Positions 11,081 to 22,450 of a DNA stretch of 64,000 nt are shown one piece after another (within the stretch, counting starts at the first letter, position 1; every line of letters starts with the position of its first letter). The notes under the pieces were generated by a model that made no database searches, was not told the DNA's origin, and saw only the letters and a list, made by a program, of their open reading frames with translations. Where the stretch lies: contig NC_031768.1 in NCBI RefSeq assembly GCF_001522545.3, forward strand, positions 8,019,403 to 8,083,402, read 5' to 3'. A program made the translations under genes and the position numbers. The stretch comes from Parus major (lineage: Eukaryota; Chordata; Aves; Passeriformes; Paridae).

Positions 11081-13499
11081 GCTCTTGGAAAAACTGCCTT
11101 CTCCACCACTTTGGGGTGTTTTTCCCAGCAGAAGCAGAAGAAGGGAGTGTTTTGTTTATCTGAAAAATGTTAACAGTCTCTCCTCCACGTATGGTCCATC
11201 AGAGGCGGCCCAAGTGCACAGACCAAGTGTAAGATTTTTATGACGCTATTTCTATGGGTTGAGCTTTTTTCTTAATTTTTTTTATTTGTTGTTTTTTCCA
11301 CATGAAGGTCTCCTCTTCATTTTGCTCCCTGTAGAAAACATCAGTCTTTACCATGATTGGTTGCTCTGCACTCCTCCCTTTGCCAAGATGTGTCTGTAGG
11401 CACATTCTCTGAGTTATTCTAAAGGCAGGCTGGCACTTAAACTCTCAGTTTAAGAGGAGCAAGATGAAGACAGATATGATTTTTTTCTGGCAGAGGATGG
11501 TGAGACACTGGAAAAGTTCCTCTTCGGAGGAGGAGAGAGACTCTTCCCCTTTGGGTGGCAGAGTAACACACGTAGCTCCCTACCCTCCTAAGGGGAAAGC
11601 TGCCTGTAGTAAGTGCTCCCAGCCTTAGCAATCTTCAGGCAGCAATTGCTTACCAGCCTCCACTTCCCCAGCTGCTGTTCTTTGGAGAGTGATTTTTCTC
11701 AAAGCAAGCGTTCCCCCGCTCTTTCTCAGCTAAACAAAATAGGCAAAATCAGTGATGGCATCTCCTACAGAGCGCCCTATTTAGTTTGCTGTCAAAATCA
11801 TTGTATGTATTATTTTTGTACGATTTTATTTCACAGCATAAAATTAATAGAGAAGGAGAGTGGGTCTTTAAAAATCAGTTGCAAACAGCATGTTCTGATG
11901 TAAATGAACACTCTCCAGCAGCATTTGCAAATCTTTACTGGATCCTTGTGCATCAGACTGAAAAGGAAAACAAACTGGGGGTCTGACTACCGAGGGAAGC
12001 CTAGGTTTTTCGCTCTCTTTTTTTTTTTTTTCTCTCTTTTACAATTCAAACTGAAAGGGGAAAAAAAGGCTAATAACATGCAGCTGAAAGCTAAATTAGA
12101 TATTTAAAATTCAGTCTGTTAAGTTAGGGAAGGAATTGCTCAACACTCCAAGAAGAGTATGCTTGTGGCCCATGGTTCTGGACCCTGCTGAGAGATGTTG
12201 AGCTCTGCCCTGTCCCCGTCTCCTGAGCAAAAGGGGTGCAAACTAGAGGCAGGCATTTCCCACCCAGCTTGTGTGGCCATCAGCACCTGATTAGCAAAGG
12301 GGAAACCAGCCAAGATTATTTTTAGCCTTACAACATCCCTTTAAAATTTGCAACTCCATGAGATGTTGATACATGAGAAACGTGCACCTGAGCAAAGTCC
12401 AATAAAAAATTCCTTTTCAAAATTACACAGAAGAGAGTGCAAACGTATATGGGAGTTGGAAGCTTGGTCTCCAGGCTGCTGCCTGTCAGGGCAGCTCTCT
12501 GTGCCTTAAAGATTGGTCACTCCCTATTGGAAGTCAGGAAGTCATTCAGGAGGATGGCTGAGCCTTGCTAGACAAGTCCTAATTTTCATATCTGTTATCT
12601 AGCCATCACAGCAACAGCCAGAATGAGATTAGGCAGATACACAGATAGATACTTTACATTGCCTTCCAATGACAAAAAAAAGGCCCCGGGGAGAATGCAT
12701 CACCTGCCCCAAGGGAGGACACAAAGGGTGACACCTCTGTGATAAGGGAGTAGCTCCACCGACAAAAAAATTAACCCACCCCGATGAGTAACTCAGCTGG
12801 TAGCTTCTGCTTTCCCACTTTGACTCCCTATTTGTGCAAACTTTTCTCTCTTAATAACTGAAACAGAGGGTGCAAAGCAAGTTGTTGAGGTGTCTCCTAA
12901 GCTTGCTATTGAAAGCCCATCAGACACACCGAGGGCACAAAAAGAGGGATTGCAGTGACCTGGTGGGGCTCTTCCTACCTCTGCCCTTCCTCAGGTGCAA
13001 TGAGCTGTCCAGGAGGGAAACAGAGAAGCTTTACCTTGAACCTTGCAGGACAGTTTGTAGCCTGAAACGATGCACTGAGGTGTAGCAAGCTCTATTTAGA
13101 AATGGATATATCCAGCCTGGAGCCCTGGGAGACAATAAAGCATCTGTTTGACTTCCTCAGTGGGTTTGCTGTGTGTAAATCATTTATCCCTGCTCCTGCT
13201 CCCCTTTCTTAGCTCTCACAATTTGTATTTTTTTTTTTTTTTTCCCAGAAAAAACGATGCCTGCCTTTCTGTTGGTGAGCAGCTTGGGACACATTGCCTG
13301 GAGTCTGACCTCAAAGTAGGGTGGGATTTGAATCTGAAATCCACTCGGTTTGATCTCGCAAGAACCGCTGTGCTGCACAGCTTGTACATCTTTAGTAAAA
13401 AGGCAAGCCTTCAAATCCGTCCTTTTCAGAGGCCTGTCTCCGTTGTCAGCTGCCATCTTCCGAGAGAAAGATCTAAAATTAGAGAAAAGCTGCCCTCCA

Positions 13500-13760
13500 C
13501 TGCTGGAGAATACTGCTGCTGTGACATATGAAAGCAGAAATAAGCTTCAAATAAAGGTCTTCTGCTTAAGCTCACGTAATGAACAAGAAAGACTTTGGGT
13601 CTCTCCTGTCCAGACCGGCGTTTGTGGGGATCTGATTTAAATAGGCAGCCACAGCACCAACGCTTATCTTTGTCTGCCTAAGCATTTATACTTTGCCTGT
13701 CATTATAGGTGCTGTTATTTTGATGGAAACCTAGAGATTGAAGGGTTTCTCTTTAAAATA
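13500..13760. promoter_or_regulatory. Candidate conserved noncoding block
   Basis: This is a compact high-complexity segment containing balanced A/T-rich sequence, a GATA core ('cttatctt' near 13663, read on the minus strand) and several preserved CpGs. It contains no repeat that I recognise. The call rests on texture only; alignment would decide it. Confidence 0.25.
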
Positions 13761-15519
13761 CCTTCCCTAGGAATCCTGAGGGATGCCTGGAGACCCTACT
13801 CTTCAATAAATCAGTGAAAAAGAAGGAAACCCTGCATGTGGGAGCAGCATCTCGAGACACTTTGAACGTGGTGGCTGTGATGAGGTGTGGACAGGGAGCA
13901 GGGACTGAGCTGTGGCTGCAGCCCTGGAGACATCAGGTTCGAATCTGTGGCCTGGGGTGTCCTCAGAACCCCCCAAAGCTATTGGCAGTGATAACACCAG
14001 GGGATTAGGAGTCTGGGGCACCCCTGGTAAACCCTGATGTCTGCACTCCGCAGTCTCTGCGTTCTGCATCCCTCCCACCGAACAGGCTTCTCCTGCCCTG
14101 GAGGGATTAGTGGGGTTTACAGGGTTAGATCTGCTCTAATGTACCGTGGCACAGCAGCCCGGGCGTGGTGCCCAGAGGCAGAGAGCCCTGGGGAGAGCCC
14201 CTGTGGTGCCAGAGGGGAGAGGAGCTGGTGATACACCGCCTCGAATTAAGACTGATTTCAAGCTTCCCAGTACTTGGGGGCAACGAAGGTGCTACAATAA
14301 AGCAGGGTTTGATTAGCAGCAAGGCAGTGTGATGGTTTCCCTTTTAACCTGAGTGTTTTACAGCGTCCCAAACCCAGACATCCTGCTCTAACACAGCTGC
14401 TGAGACTCGCAGAGAAGGAAACAGAAAACAAACCTCCTTCTTCCATCTCTTTTTCTTCCTGTTCCCTCTTCCCCCAGGCACCCAGCCCCAATTCCCCTCT
14501 GTGTGGCTGCTCATGCCCGCACTGTGCTGCTGATGCCATGCCATAAACCACCCTCCCGTGGCTCCAGCAAGAGCTGAGAGCTTTCCTGCATCCCTGGCTG
14601 GCCCTGCTCAGCCTGCCAGCACAAGTGGCTGCCTCTGAAAGAGCCCTCCCGGGAGTTTGTGGAAGGGGAAACTTAGTGGGAATAACTGCCTCAGGAGCCA
14701 CCTGCAGGAACAACACGTTGGTGGGTAGCCGACTTTAAAAATCCTTGGCCAAAGGTAGGTGCACTGCAGCCAAGCTCTCATCTGCCAGCTGGGGAAGGAG
14801 GCAACACTGGCACCAGGAGAGAGGGAGAACAGCACCAAGGAAAAGGAGCAGAAACTGCACACGTGAGGAGGCTTTGTTTTCACAGGATTGCAGCATACCT
14901 GAAAAACTCTCAGAAGCATGAGGTGCCTTCAGAAGCCCCAAACATGGGAGAGACTTTACCTTTATTCTCCCTGCAGTGGGCCCCAGCAGCTCCAGTGCCC
15001 TGTGCTGGCACCACAGGCTGCCCCTGGAAGAGGCTCTTGTTCGGATCCTCTTCAACACAATGACACTGGACAGCCAACTTTGTCACAAGCCTGGCAAAAA
15101 CAGAGCCTGCAGCAGAGTGCAAATGGCCTGCCTCCAGGGGCTGGAGTGCCAGTGTGTTTTCCAGACCTTTTCAGATCCCTGCAGCTCACGAGACAGCAAT
15201 GTGACAGGGGAAAAACCAAAATTCATAGCTGGGCTGCAAGTGCAGGCGAAACAGGCACCCAGCATGGCACACAGTGTGACAGGCAGGATCCTGTGGGAGA
15301 GGACACAGGCACCTTAAGAGGGAGTGTGATTTGGTTAAAATGGTTAAAGACCCATTTTTCTTAGGCAGGAGCAGTAGAAGTTTGTTTTCCTGAAGCACTA
15401 AAGCGTAACCAGGATGGCTCATCATCTCCTGGCATTACCCCAACACTGTTATTACTGATGGTACTGCAAAGGGATCAGATCATTAAAGATTATTAAAGGG
15501 CATGGCTAAGTCTGTGCAG

Positions 15520-15541
15520 CTAAAAGTGCACATACTTTTAG
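15520..15541. repeat. Short perfect inverted repeat
   Basis: The arms CTAAAAGT (15520-15527) and ACTTTTAG (15534-15541) are perfectly complementary around a 6-base loop. It is too short for a microRNA precursor and may be chance. Confidence 0.5.
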
Positions 15542-17149
15542 CATCAGCAACATTTTGGGCCTCGTTCAAAATCCAATGAAACCACTGGGAAAAACATCCT
15601 GTTAACCCCTGGAGTTTTCTCCTCTGAGACTGGCCTTATGGGAATAGTCCCACAGGAACCCAAGCTGACAGTGGAACTTGGCTACATGCACACTACATAG
15701 AAGGAAAACCAGGACACATTGCTGAATCCAAGAAGCATGAGTATTACTGAGTCCCTGTTGCTCCAGAGCCTTCACCTACTTTTTTCTGTGTTCACGGAGC
15801 TCTGCCTATCAGAAGCAAAACCTGACTGAAAATGGGTTATTTGTTTTAAGCCAGGCCATTCGGATCAAGTTCTTAGGATGTCACTGACTAAAATACCTGA
15901 TCCTTAATCTCTGCTTAGCCTCTGACTTTGCACTTGACTTGGGAGGTGGGTGTGATCCTGTCGCTGCAGCCCGAGGTCCCAGCAGCAGGAGCTGGAAGCT
16001 TGGCAGAGCAGGAGCAAAGAGGGAAGTGGAAAGCTGCCTGAAACCCAAGGGGCCAAGGCATGGTGGTTTTTTGCAGGCAGGACCCAGATGCTGAGAGTGA
16101 GGTGCCTCTGGGCACCAGGGCCAGCAGAAATGAGATGCCTTTGCTGTGAGGCTGCAGAGCAGGAGCTGTGCCACCATGGGGTGGGAAGCTCGGGGCATTC
16201 AAACAAAAGAAGTGGACACAGTTAAAAGGATTTTCTGATATTTGTTTAGCTTGGCTGCTACACTTTGCGAAATAAAAGGAAGGTTTTTGCTAAAGTTGGA
16301 ACAAACAGTAGATCAGAACATTAAATAAAGGGTTAGTGAACCTTCCAGTAGTGCTAAGTCAGGTATGTTGATGAGGTCAAAATTTAATTCCACACTGAAG
16401 TTGGACATTTCAAGTACAAATGTTCACAGCAAGCCAAATTATTTTACCTACCAAAACTCCAGGTTCTCTGAAGAGTCTCTTTCATTGTCACTCGTCCAAT
16501 CCATATTTACAATACTAAAATCCACCATGGAAACAGAGACAGAAGGAGAGCAACTTTTAAGTCTATATAGGGCAAACAGCTGGGAAAGCTGGAATCTTTG
16601 CAGCCTGCTGCCACAGGACCTCCCCTAGGCTGACAAGACCTGCAGTGCCACCCAAGCATCTCCCACTGATCTTCCCCCTATCCCTGTCCATTCCCTCAGC
16701 TCCTTCATTAAGTTATACTAAGGATGGGAGTAATTTAAAAGTGCTGGTTCAAGAAGAGCAGAGGGTTGGGAGGACAAGGAGAGAGCACGCAGAAGGATTA
16801 TGGCTCTTGGAGGGATGCTCAGGTTGAGTGGGGTCCTGGCAGGGAGATGATGAAGCTCCCAGTGCTCTGGTACCAGGCTGGGTGTCACACTTTATCCTAG
16901 GCCAAGAAAATAGGCAGCATAATGGACTGATGTGGCTTCCACCCTGACAACATCCGTCCACCTGAGGAACTCCTGAGTATTTGGTGAGAACAGGGGTGCT
17001 CATCTCCTCATTACTCTTGTGGCAAAACGAGCAGCATGAGTAACTCCTCGCAGGGGTGAGAAACAGGTTGACAGCTCGGGTTGTGCTCCTTGCTCAACAC
17101 TGCACTGCCCATCTGCAGCCAGCAAGAGACCTGGTGATACATCACATCC

Positions 17150-17480
17150 GAGTTTGTGACTTATGGGTAGTAATTATTGTAATTAAACAGTGGTCTCAAA
17201 ATACTCCCTGGGTTGCGAATGCTTCTGTGCTGGAGTAAACTCACATTTACCTGAGTAAGGGCAGAGAAATTCTGTCCCATAAGGTTTGTACAGCATATTA
17301 AATTCATATCCTCAAATTACACATCTAGTTAAAACACTCTTATAAGTCATTTTCATAACAGTTTGCAGTATAAACATATTACCAAGTTAAAATTAAATGA
17401 GCAATTATCATATAGTATAATATAATATAAAAATTCACTCCTTATAATACAATCTAAAACTCACCAAATAGAACAGCAAT
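17150..17480. promoter_or_regulatory. Candidate conserved noncoding A/T-rich block
   Basis: This is an A/T-rich stretch with TAATTA/ATTA cores ('gtaattattgtaatta' near 17169) grading into a low-complexity TATAA-rich segment at about 17412-17435. It lies just upstream of the ERVL-type solo LTR. The regulatory reading is inference from composition. Confidence 0.22.
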
Positions 17481-17697
17481 GCTGTGTAACTAAGCAAACA
17501 GGATAGGTGTGAAATTAAACAGGATATAGATGCATTGTGTGAGATAGATTTGGTGGTGGAAATGAGTCACCTCTTTGTCAACAGCATCACTACCAACTTG
17601 CTGTGCAGATGGGAAGGGAGGCATCCAGAGCAGCAGTGGCTGTGCAGAAATGTCACCAGAGCCACCCCAGCCTGCACTCAGCACCTTTAACAGTAAG

Positions 17698-17702
17698 GAG
17701 TG
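17698..17702. repeat. Target-site duplication, left copy (GAGTG)
   Basis: This 5-bp duplication is identical to the copy at 18338-18342 and marks the insertion point of the ERVL-type LTR. Confidence 0.9.
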
Positions 17703-18337
17703 TGTCCTGGGGTGACTTTATGATACTGGTATCCCCAATCGTCTGGTTTATGTTATATATTAAGTTCTGCACCTTTAAGACTGGCTTTGAGAGCAAGAGA
17801 GGGGGAAGAAGCAGCGCACAGTGTGTTAAGGAAAACATCACTCCCCCACATCCCGCTCCTGGACTGTGGTGTCTGCAGCACGGACAGACAGCGGGACAGA
17901 GCTTCTCTCTGGCTTTTAGTTAGTTTTAGCTAGCTGAGGCAGAGGAGTTCCTTGGACCTTTGCTTTTTCCCTTTTTCTTGGATCTGTGCAAATCTGCTCT
18001 AGACTGAACACCCAGCCTAACCCCGGGAGCTCACGCCTGTGGCCCACCGGGGCCTGGGCCTCGGCACTTTCCAGCGCCGGAGGGACTGATAAGAACCTGA
18101 GTGAGCCGAGCTACACCACATGAAAAGGACTTTTCTTCCTAGATTTGCCATCCCATCGAACAGCAAGAGGTTTTATTATTTAATATTACTCAATTTCTGT
18201 TAAATAAACAGCTTTTTCCACTTCTCTCCACGGAATTTATTTTTATTTATTTTTTTTTTCCCTTTCCCGGAGCAGTTAGTGGGGAGGGGCATTTCTCATT
18301 TGGAGTTTTCCTTCCTGATTTGCCCTAAACTAGGACA
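17703..18337 (+). mobile_element. Solo LTR of an ERVL-type endogenous retrovirus
   Basis: This 635-bp element begins TGTCCT and ends AGGACA, a perfect 6-bp terminal inverted repeat. It is flanked by a perfect 5-bp target-site duplication, GAGTG (17698-17702 and 18338-18342). Inside are an AATAAA polyadenylation signal at 18203-18208, a T-rich tract after it and about 16 CpGs, which is high for this region and suggests a fairly recent insertion. There is no primer-binding site, gag, pol, env or second LTR, so it is a solo LTR left by recombination between the two LTRs of a provirus. The 5-bp duplication and the sequence fit ERVL-like (class III) avian LTRs; the family match is from memory. Confidence 0.93.
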
Positions 18338-18342
18338 GAGTG
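18338..18342. repeat. Target-site duplication, right copy (GAGTG)
   Basis: This is the right-hand partner of the duplication at 17698-17702. It directly follows the terminal AGGACA of the LTR. Confidence 0.9.
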
Positions 18343-18949
18343 CCACCAGCAAAGCCCAGAGATGCCCCAGGCCCCCATCCCTGCTCCAGCAGCTGGCACA
18401 GCTCCAATCCTCTGCCACAGGAGCTGCCTCCACCTGTCTGCAAGCAGGGATGGTGCCTCATGGCTTGGAAAAGAGATGGCTGAGAGCTTGTGGGCAGTAC
18501 TGAATCCATCCAATGCCTGTGATAAATAAAGTCATGCAGTGTGATGTTAGAGCTGTTCCAGTGACCTGAATTCACAAATGAGCTCCCTTTGGTAAGCTGG
18601 TTTCACCATGCCCAAGAAGGGCAGCAGGACTGTCCCCTGCAGCAGCTCCTGCCCTGCAGCCTCAGCTCTCAGCTGCCAGCACAGTCCAAGGGGTGCAATC
18701 CCACTCTGAGGTGCACTAGCACAGGTATGGGACTGGGCTGTGGTCCCAAATTCATCCTCTGCTTCCAGCCCCTCTTGCTGGTGGCCCCACTGAGAGGAGA
18801 GGAGCTCTTATGTCCTGATGGTGCCCTTTTCCAAAGGGCAGCCCCACACAAGGCTGCCCTGGGCACATCCCACTCCTTAGGGGACGGGAATGGAGTGCCC
18901 TGACTGAAGCAGAAAAAAGAGAGCTGACTTTCCTCCACGCTGTTTTGCA

Positions 18950-19400
18950 CATTAATTGTTACATAAATGCATTCAAATATTTGTAAGGTTGATTGAAAAT
19001 GTTGCTAAATCAGACCGCTCAGATTTAACCACCAGAAATTAAATCAGATAATAAACAATCAGCATTTCATTCCTACAAAAGGATGATAATTCTGTAGGAC
19101 TTTGGGTTTATATTGTCTGTGCACCTGCATGTGGAATGCTAGTGATAAAGTGAGATTTGATAGCAAATTGGACTGGCGGACTGTTTTTGAACATAATTGC
19201 TCAACAGAAACCACCCGGAATCAATTTAATCATAGTGCAACTGATTTTTAATTTCCAATGGGACAAAAAAGTACCATTCACTTTAGGATTTTAGTGACTT
19301 TGGTTTGTAATCATGGAACATCTGTATTGTAGCCAAGCTAATTAAATAAATGCTAAGTATTTCTCACTTTGTAATGCAGGAAAAAAAAATTAAATAATTA
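18950..19400. promoter_or_regulatory. Candidate conserved noncoding block
   Basis: About 450 bases of A/T-rich, high-complexity sequence contain no recognisable repeat. They are dense in homeodomain-type cores, including TTGATTGA (18989-18996, PBX-like), several TAAT/ATTA cores and AATCAATTTAATCATAG-type clusters near 19220. The contrast with the GC-rich sequence on both sides is sharp. This texture is typical of deeply conserved developmental enhancers; conservation itself is not visible here. Confidence 0.4.
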
Positions 19401-22019
19401 AAGGTGCCTCCTAAACAGCAAAATGAACAAAAGCTAATGGCCTGGCAGCACACTCAATCCGTGGTTAGACACAGTCTGTTCTCTTTGCAGTTGTGAAATT
19501 CTGGGACAATTATCAGCAGTTTCTTTTGAGGCTCTCTGGACAATTAGCAGTGGCACTAGCAGAAGGTGGGGACACAAAGCCCAGCCGCCAGAAAGGAAAC
19601 ATTTCTGCAAAAATTCCACCTGAAATCTGGTGTGCAATGCAGAAATCTGTCCTGCAGAAAAAGGTGCTGCCCTGGGAAAGAGGGGGGTGCCCAGCGGGGC
19701 ATCCTGCCCTCTCTGCTCTTGCCTTTCAGGGCAGGAGAAGAGCTGTGCAGCCACCAAAAGCAGCGAGACAGAAATGCCAGAGCCCCTTCCTGCTCCCCTG
19801 GTTGTGGAGGCACTCGGTGTGGGTGTGGCAGAGGAAGCAGCTGCTCACAGCTGCCTGAGCATCAGAGGGGAAAGCAGCTGTCAGGTCATGTGGTGACTGG
19901 AGCATGAGTCCAAAAAACACATGGTGTGTATTAAGGAAGAGGAAAACAAACTGCCCCATAGTACCTTGGTCCTGAGAGGAAAAGGCTGAAGCAATTACAT
20001 TAATTTCATTTGGGATGGGAAGTCATCTCCAGTCTGCTTTTATTCTCTAAGTGGTTCTTTTTAACCAATTTTGGTGTTTATTCTGGATGTTGTTCTCTTA
20101 GCTGGAAGCTATTAGGGCACAGTGATCTTACAACCCTATATCCTGAGACAGAGATCTGAGATGAGGCAAAACTGGATTATTGCCTTCTCATCCTGGTTTT
20201 AATTTAGGGAGGGAGGGATTAGACCCTATATTCTCATGGGGGAAACATTAAGAATGATTGCTTCATTTGATCCTGTTGAACATCTTGAACAGAAGAACAC
20301 AGACCCCATGCATGGCAGAAAAGTGAGGTGCTTCTGCTTCCCCCAGTGACTGCAGCACTCCCCTCCACCAGGCACTTGCTTGGCAGCAGGTGTGGGTATT
20401 TCTGATGAAGTAGCCAAAGAGCAAAATACTCCTTTCTGCTTTTGTGCTGCCTTTGTGAAGGCTGTGAGAGGACAGACAATACCTGAGCTCTCAGGATGCC
20501 TGGTGGCCCACAGCCTTCAAACAGCTCCACACAGCGAGGCTGAAGGGGCAGAGTGAGTTCCCTGAGAGTTTGGGCTCTGCAGGACACGGCTCTGCCAGGC
20601 TCTGGGAGCCAGGAATTGCTGTGATTCCTTGATCTGGGGCAAAGAGCTGAGCTGCCCTCCATCACTGCCTGTCCCTGCACACCTGCTCAGGCACCAAGGG
20701 ATCCCACAGAGCACAGATAAGAGCTTTGGCAGCACAGCTGAAAGCCCAGGGCTGCTCAGGGAGCTCTCAAACCCAGGGGTGCCCAGAAGGGACCTCAGGG
20801 AGGTGCAGGTTCCTGGGGGCTGCCAGCCCAGGTGAGGGGAACACAGGAATAACCAGGGAACTGATAAAACAGTGACAGCTCCAGAGCCCTTCCTTCTGAT
20901 CAACATAAAGATGTATTTATAAATGCTGCCTCTTGTCAGGCAAAGGGTCTCTGATGAAGGGGCAGCATTTAGGCTGGGAAGTTTTGCCCTGCCTTAGACA
21001 CAGGGGCACCAAAAAATGTGCGTTTATACATTGCACAGAGCAGTGCAGTGCCCAGCTCATCCTGCAGCCTTTTGGCAGAACCAGCCTGCTCCACTATATA
21101 TATATTTAAGATTGATAATTCCTGTCACAAGAAAGCCCCAAGCAGTTGGCCTGGCTTTAATAAAACACAAGACACTGGTGCCTTCTCTCTTGTGCTCAAG
21201 GGTGAAATAAAAGTTGTGCTTGTCCTTTGCGGAGCTGGGAAAGGATGTGCATCAGAGCATTTCGGGAACAAGGCCTGAACGCTCGGGATCAGGCCACCCC
21301 ACCCTGCAGGAGTCAGCTCCAGGACAGCTCCAACAGCAAACCAGTGTTCAGACAGGGGACACCAGTCCCAGCCAGAGCCACCACAGCCCTCACTTCCCTG
21401 GGTAATTGTGGGCAGAGAGACCCAGCGGCTCCCTGGGGTTAAGATGCTCTGGGGGCTCAGTCACATCGGCTTTTTCTTCACAAAGCAAGGATACCAGAAC
21501 AAAAACGCCTCGCTGTAAGAGGCTGGAAGGCAAACTACACCAGGGAAAGCCAGCTTTCATTCTGAATGGGTGTGTTCCCCACACACATAGCCTCTGTGCC
21601 GCATTATTGGATATGCCAGACCCTCTTTTACCATACTCGTCTCACAAAACCCCAGGCAGCCTTCGTAACTCCGTGCAGAACTAAAAGTGAACTAAACTTA
21701 CAAATCACATCCAACACTAGCCAAATAAGAAGCAAAGATTTAAAAGGGCATTTTATTTATTTCTTTATCTATCTATTTAGAAGAGCTCATTTGAGAATGA
21801 CAACGCCCCCAAACAAACCCACAGTATTCCCAGGAAATGATACAGCTCTGCAGGATGGTTAAAATTAAATCTGTTGAGAGGCTCTCGGTCTCCTCCACTC
21901 CAGGGGAATTTCCTGTGACTGCTGCCTGCAGGGAATGCCTAGCAGGGAAGCGCTGGCATGCTTTGGTTTATCTCTCTTACCCCACCCTGCCACAGCAGGG
22001 AGGGGACCTGCCGGGAAAG

Positions 22020-22450
22020 GGCTTTGTGGCTTACCCGGTGGGATTCCGGTGTTTAAATATCGGTGATTAGTGCCATTCGAAATGCCCCGGGGTATCCGGC
22101 TCGGCTCCCAGCAGCTGCTTCGGGAGGGTGGAGGTTTCTGGCAGGTCCTCTGCTGGATCTGCCCTCCTCGGATATCCCCGGCTCTCCTAGAGATGCTACA
22201 GCCCCCGCAGAGCTCCCGGGCCAGGAGAGCAGGAGGAGCCTCCTACCGAGCCAGTTTTTCTTGAGGTGCTCAGGATACCATCCAGGAGCAGCAGAGAGGG
22301 ATGTCCTGGCTCTGGGCAGCATCCCTGTGGCGAGGGCAGAGCGGGCTCAGCAGAACTGCCACAGAAATGTGGGACAGCCTTGGGATGTGTGAGGGCAGCA
22401 GGATGAGCCTCGGACACCGAGCAGACCCCACACCTCCAGCCGAGCCCTGG
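22020..22450. promoter_or_regulatory. Weak CpG cluster
   Basis: A hand count gives about 13 CpGs in 22021-22260 and a few more to 22450, clearly above the local background but much weaker than the 10-11 kb island. It has no recognised repeat or coding exon. It could be a minor promoter, an exon of an unrecognised gene or a GC-rich spacer. Confidence 0.3.

Larger units (their letters stand above)
11081..17702. other. Gene-free unique sequence with conserved-looking patches
   Basis: There is no supportable gene. Immediately after the CpG island the sequence turns A/T-rich (11220-11310, 11760-12110). A T tract at about 13229-13246 followed by CAG makes a good splice-acceptor look-alike, with GTGAGC about 30 bases on, but no exon evidence exists. 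AATAAA at about 13134 followed by a GT-rich stretch could be a polyadenylation signal. Conserved-looking sequence lies at about 13500-13760 and 17150-17480. A short perfect hairpin is at 15520-15541. Confidence 0.5.

Noticed and set aside
12870..13230. Possible further LTR (AATAAA near 13134 with a GT-rich stretch after it)
   Set aside because: No TG...CA ends with inverted repeats and no target-site duplication could be found, unlike the two accepted LTRs.
13229..13280. Splice-acceptor-like T tract with CAG and a GTGAGC donor about 30 bases later
   Set aside because: The possible exon is under 35 bases with no flanking exon or conserved frame; the T tract is explained as simple sequence.
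13936..13945. GGTTCGAATC resembling a tRNA box B
   Set aside because: No matching T-stem, no box A at the right distance and no cloverleaf can be drawn; taken as chance.
15520..15541. Hairpin as a microRNA precursor
   Set aside because: The arms are only 8 bp; microRNA precursors need a much longer stem.
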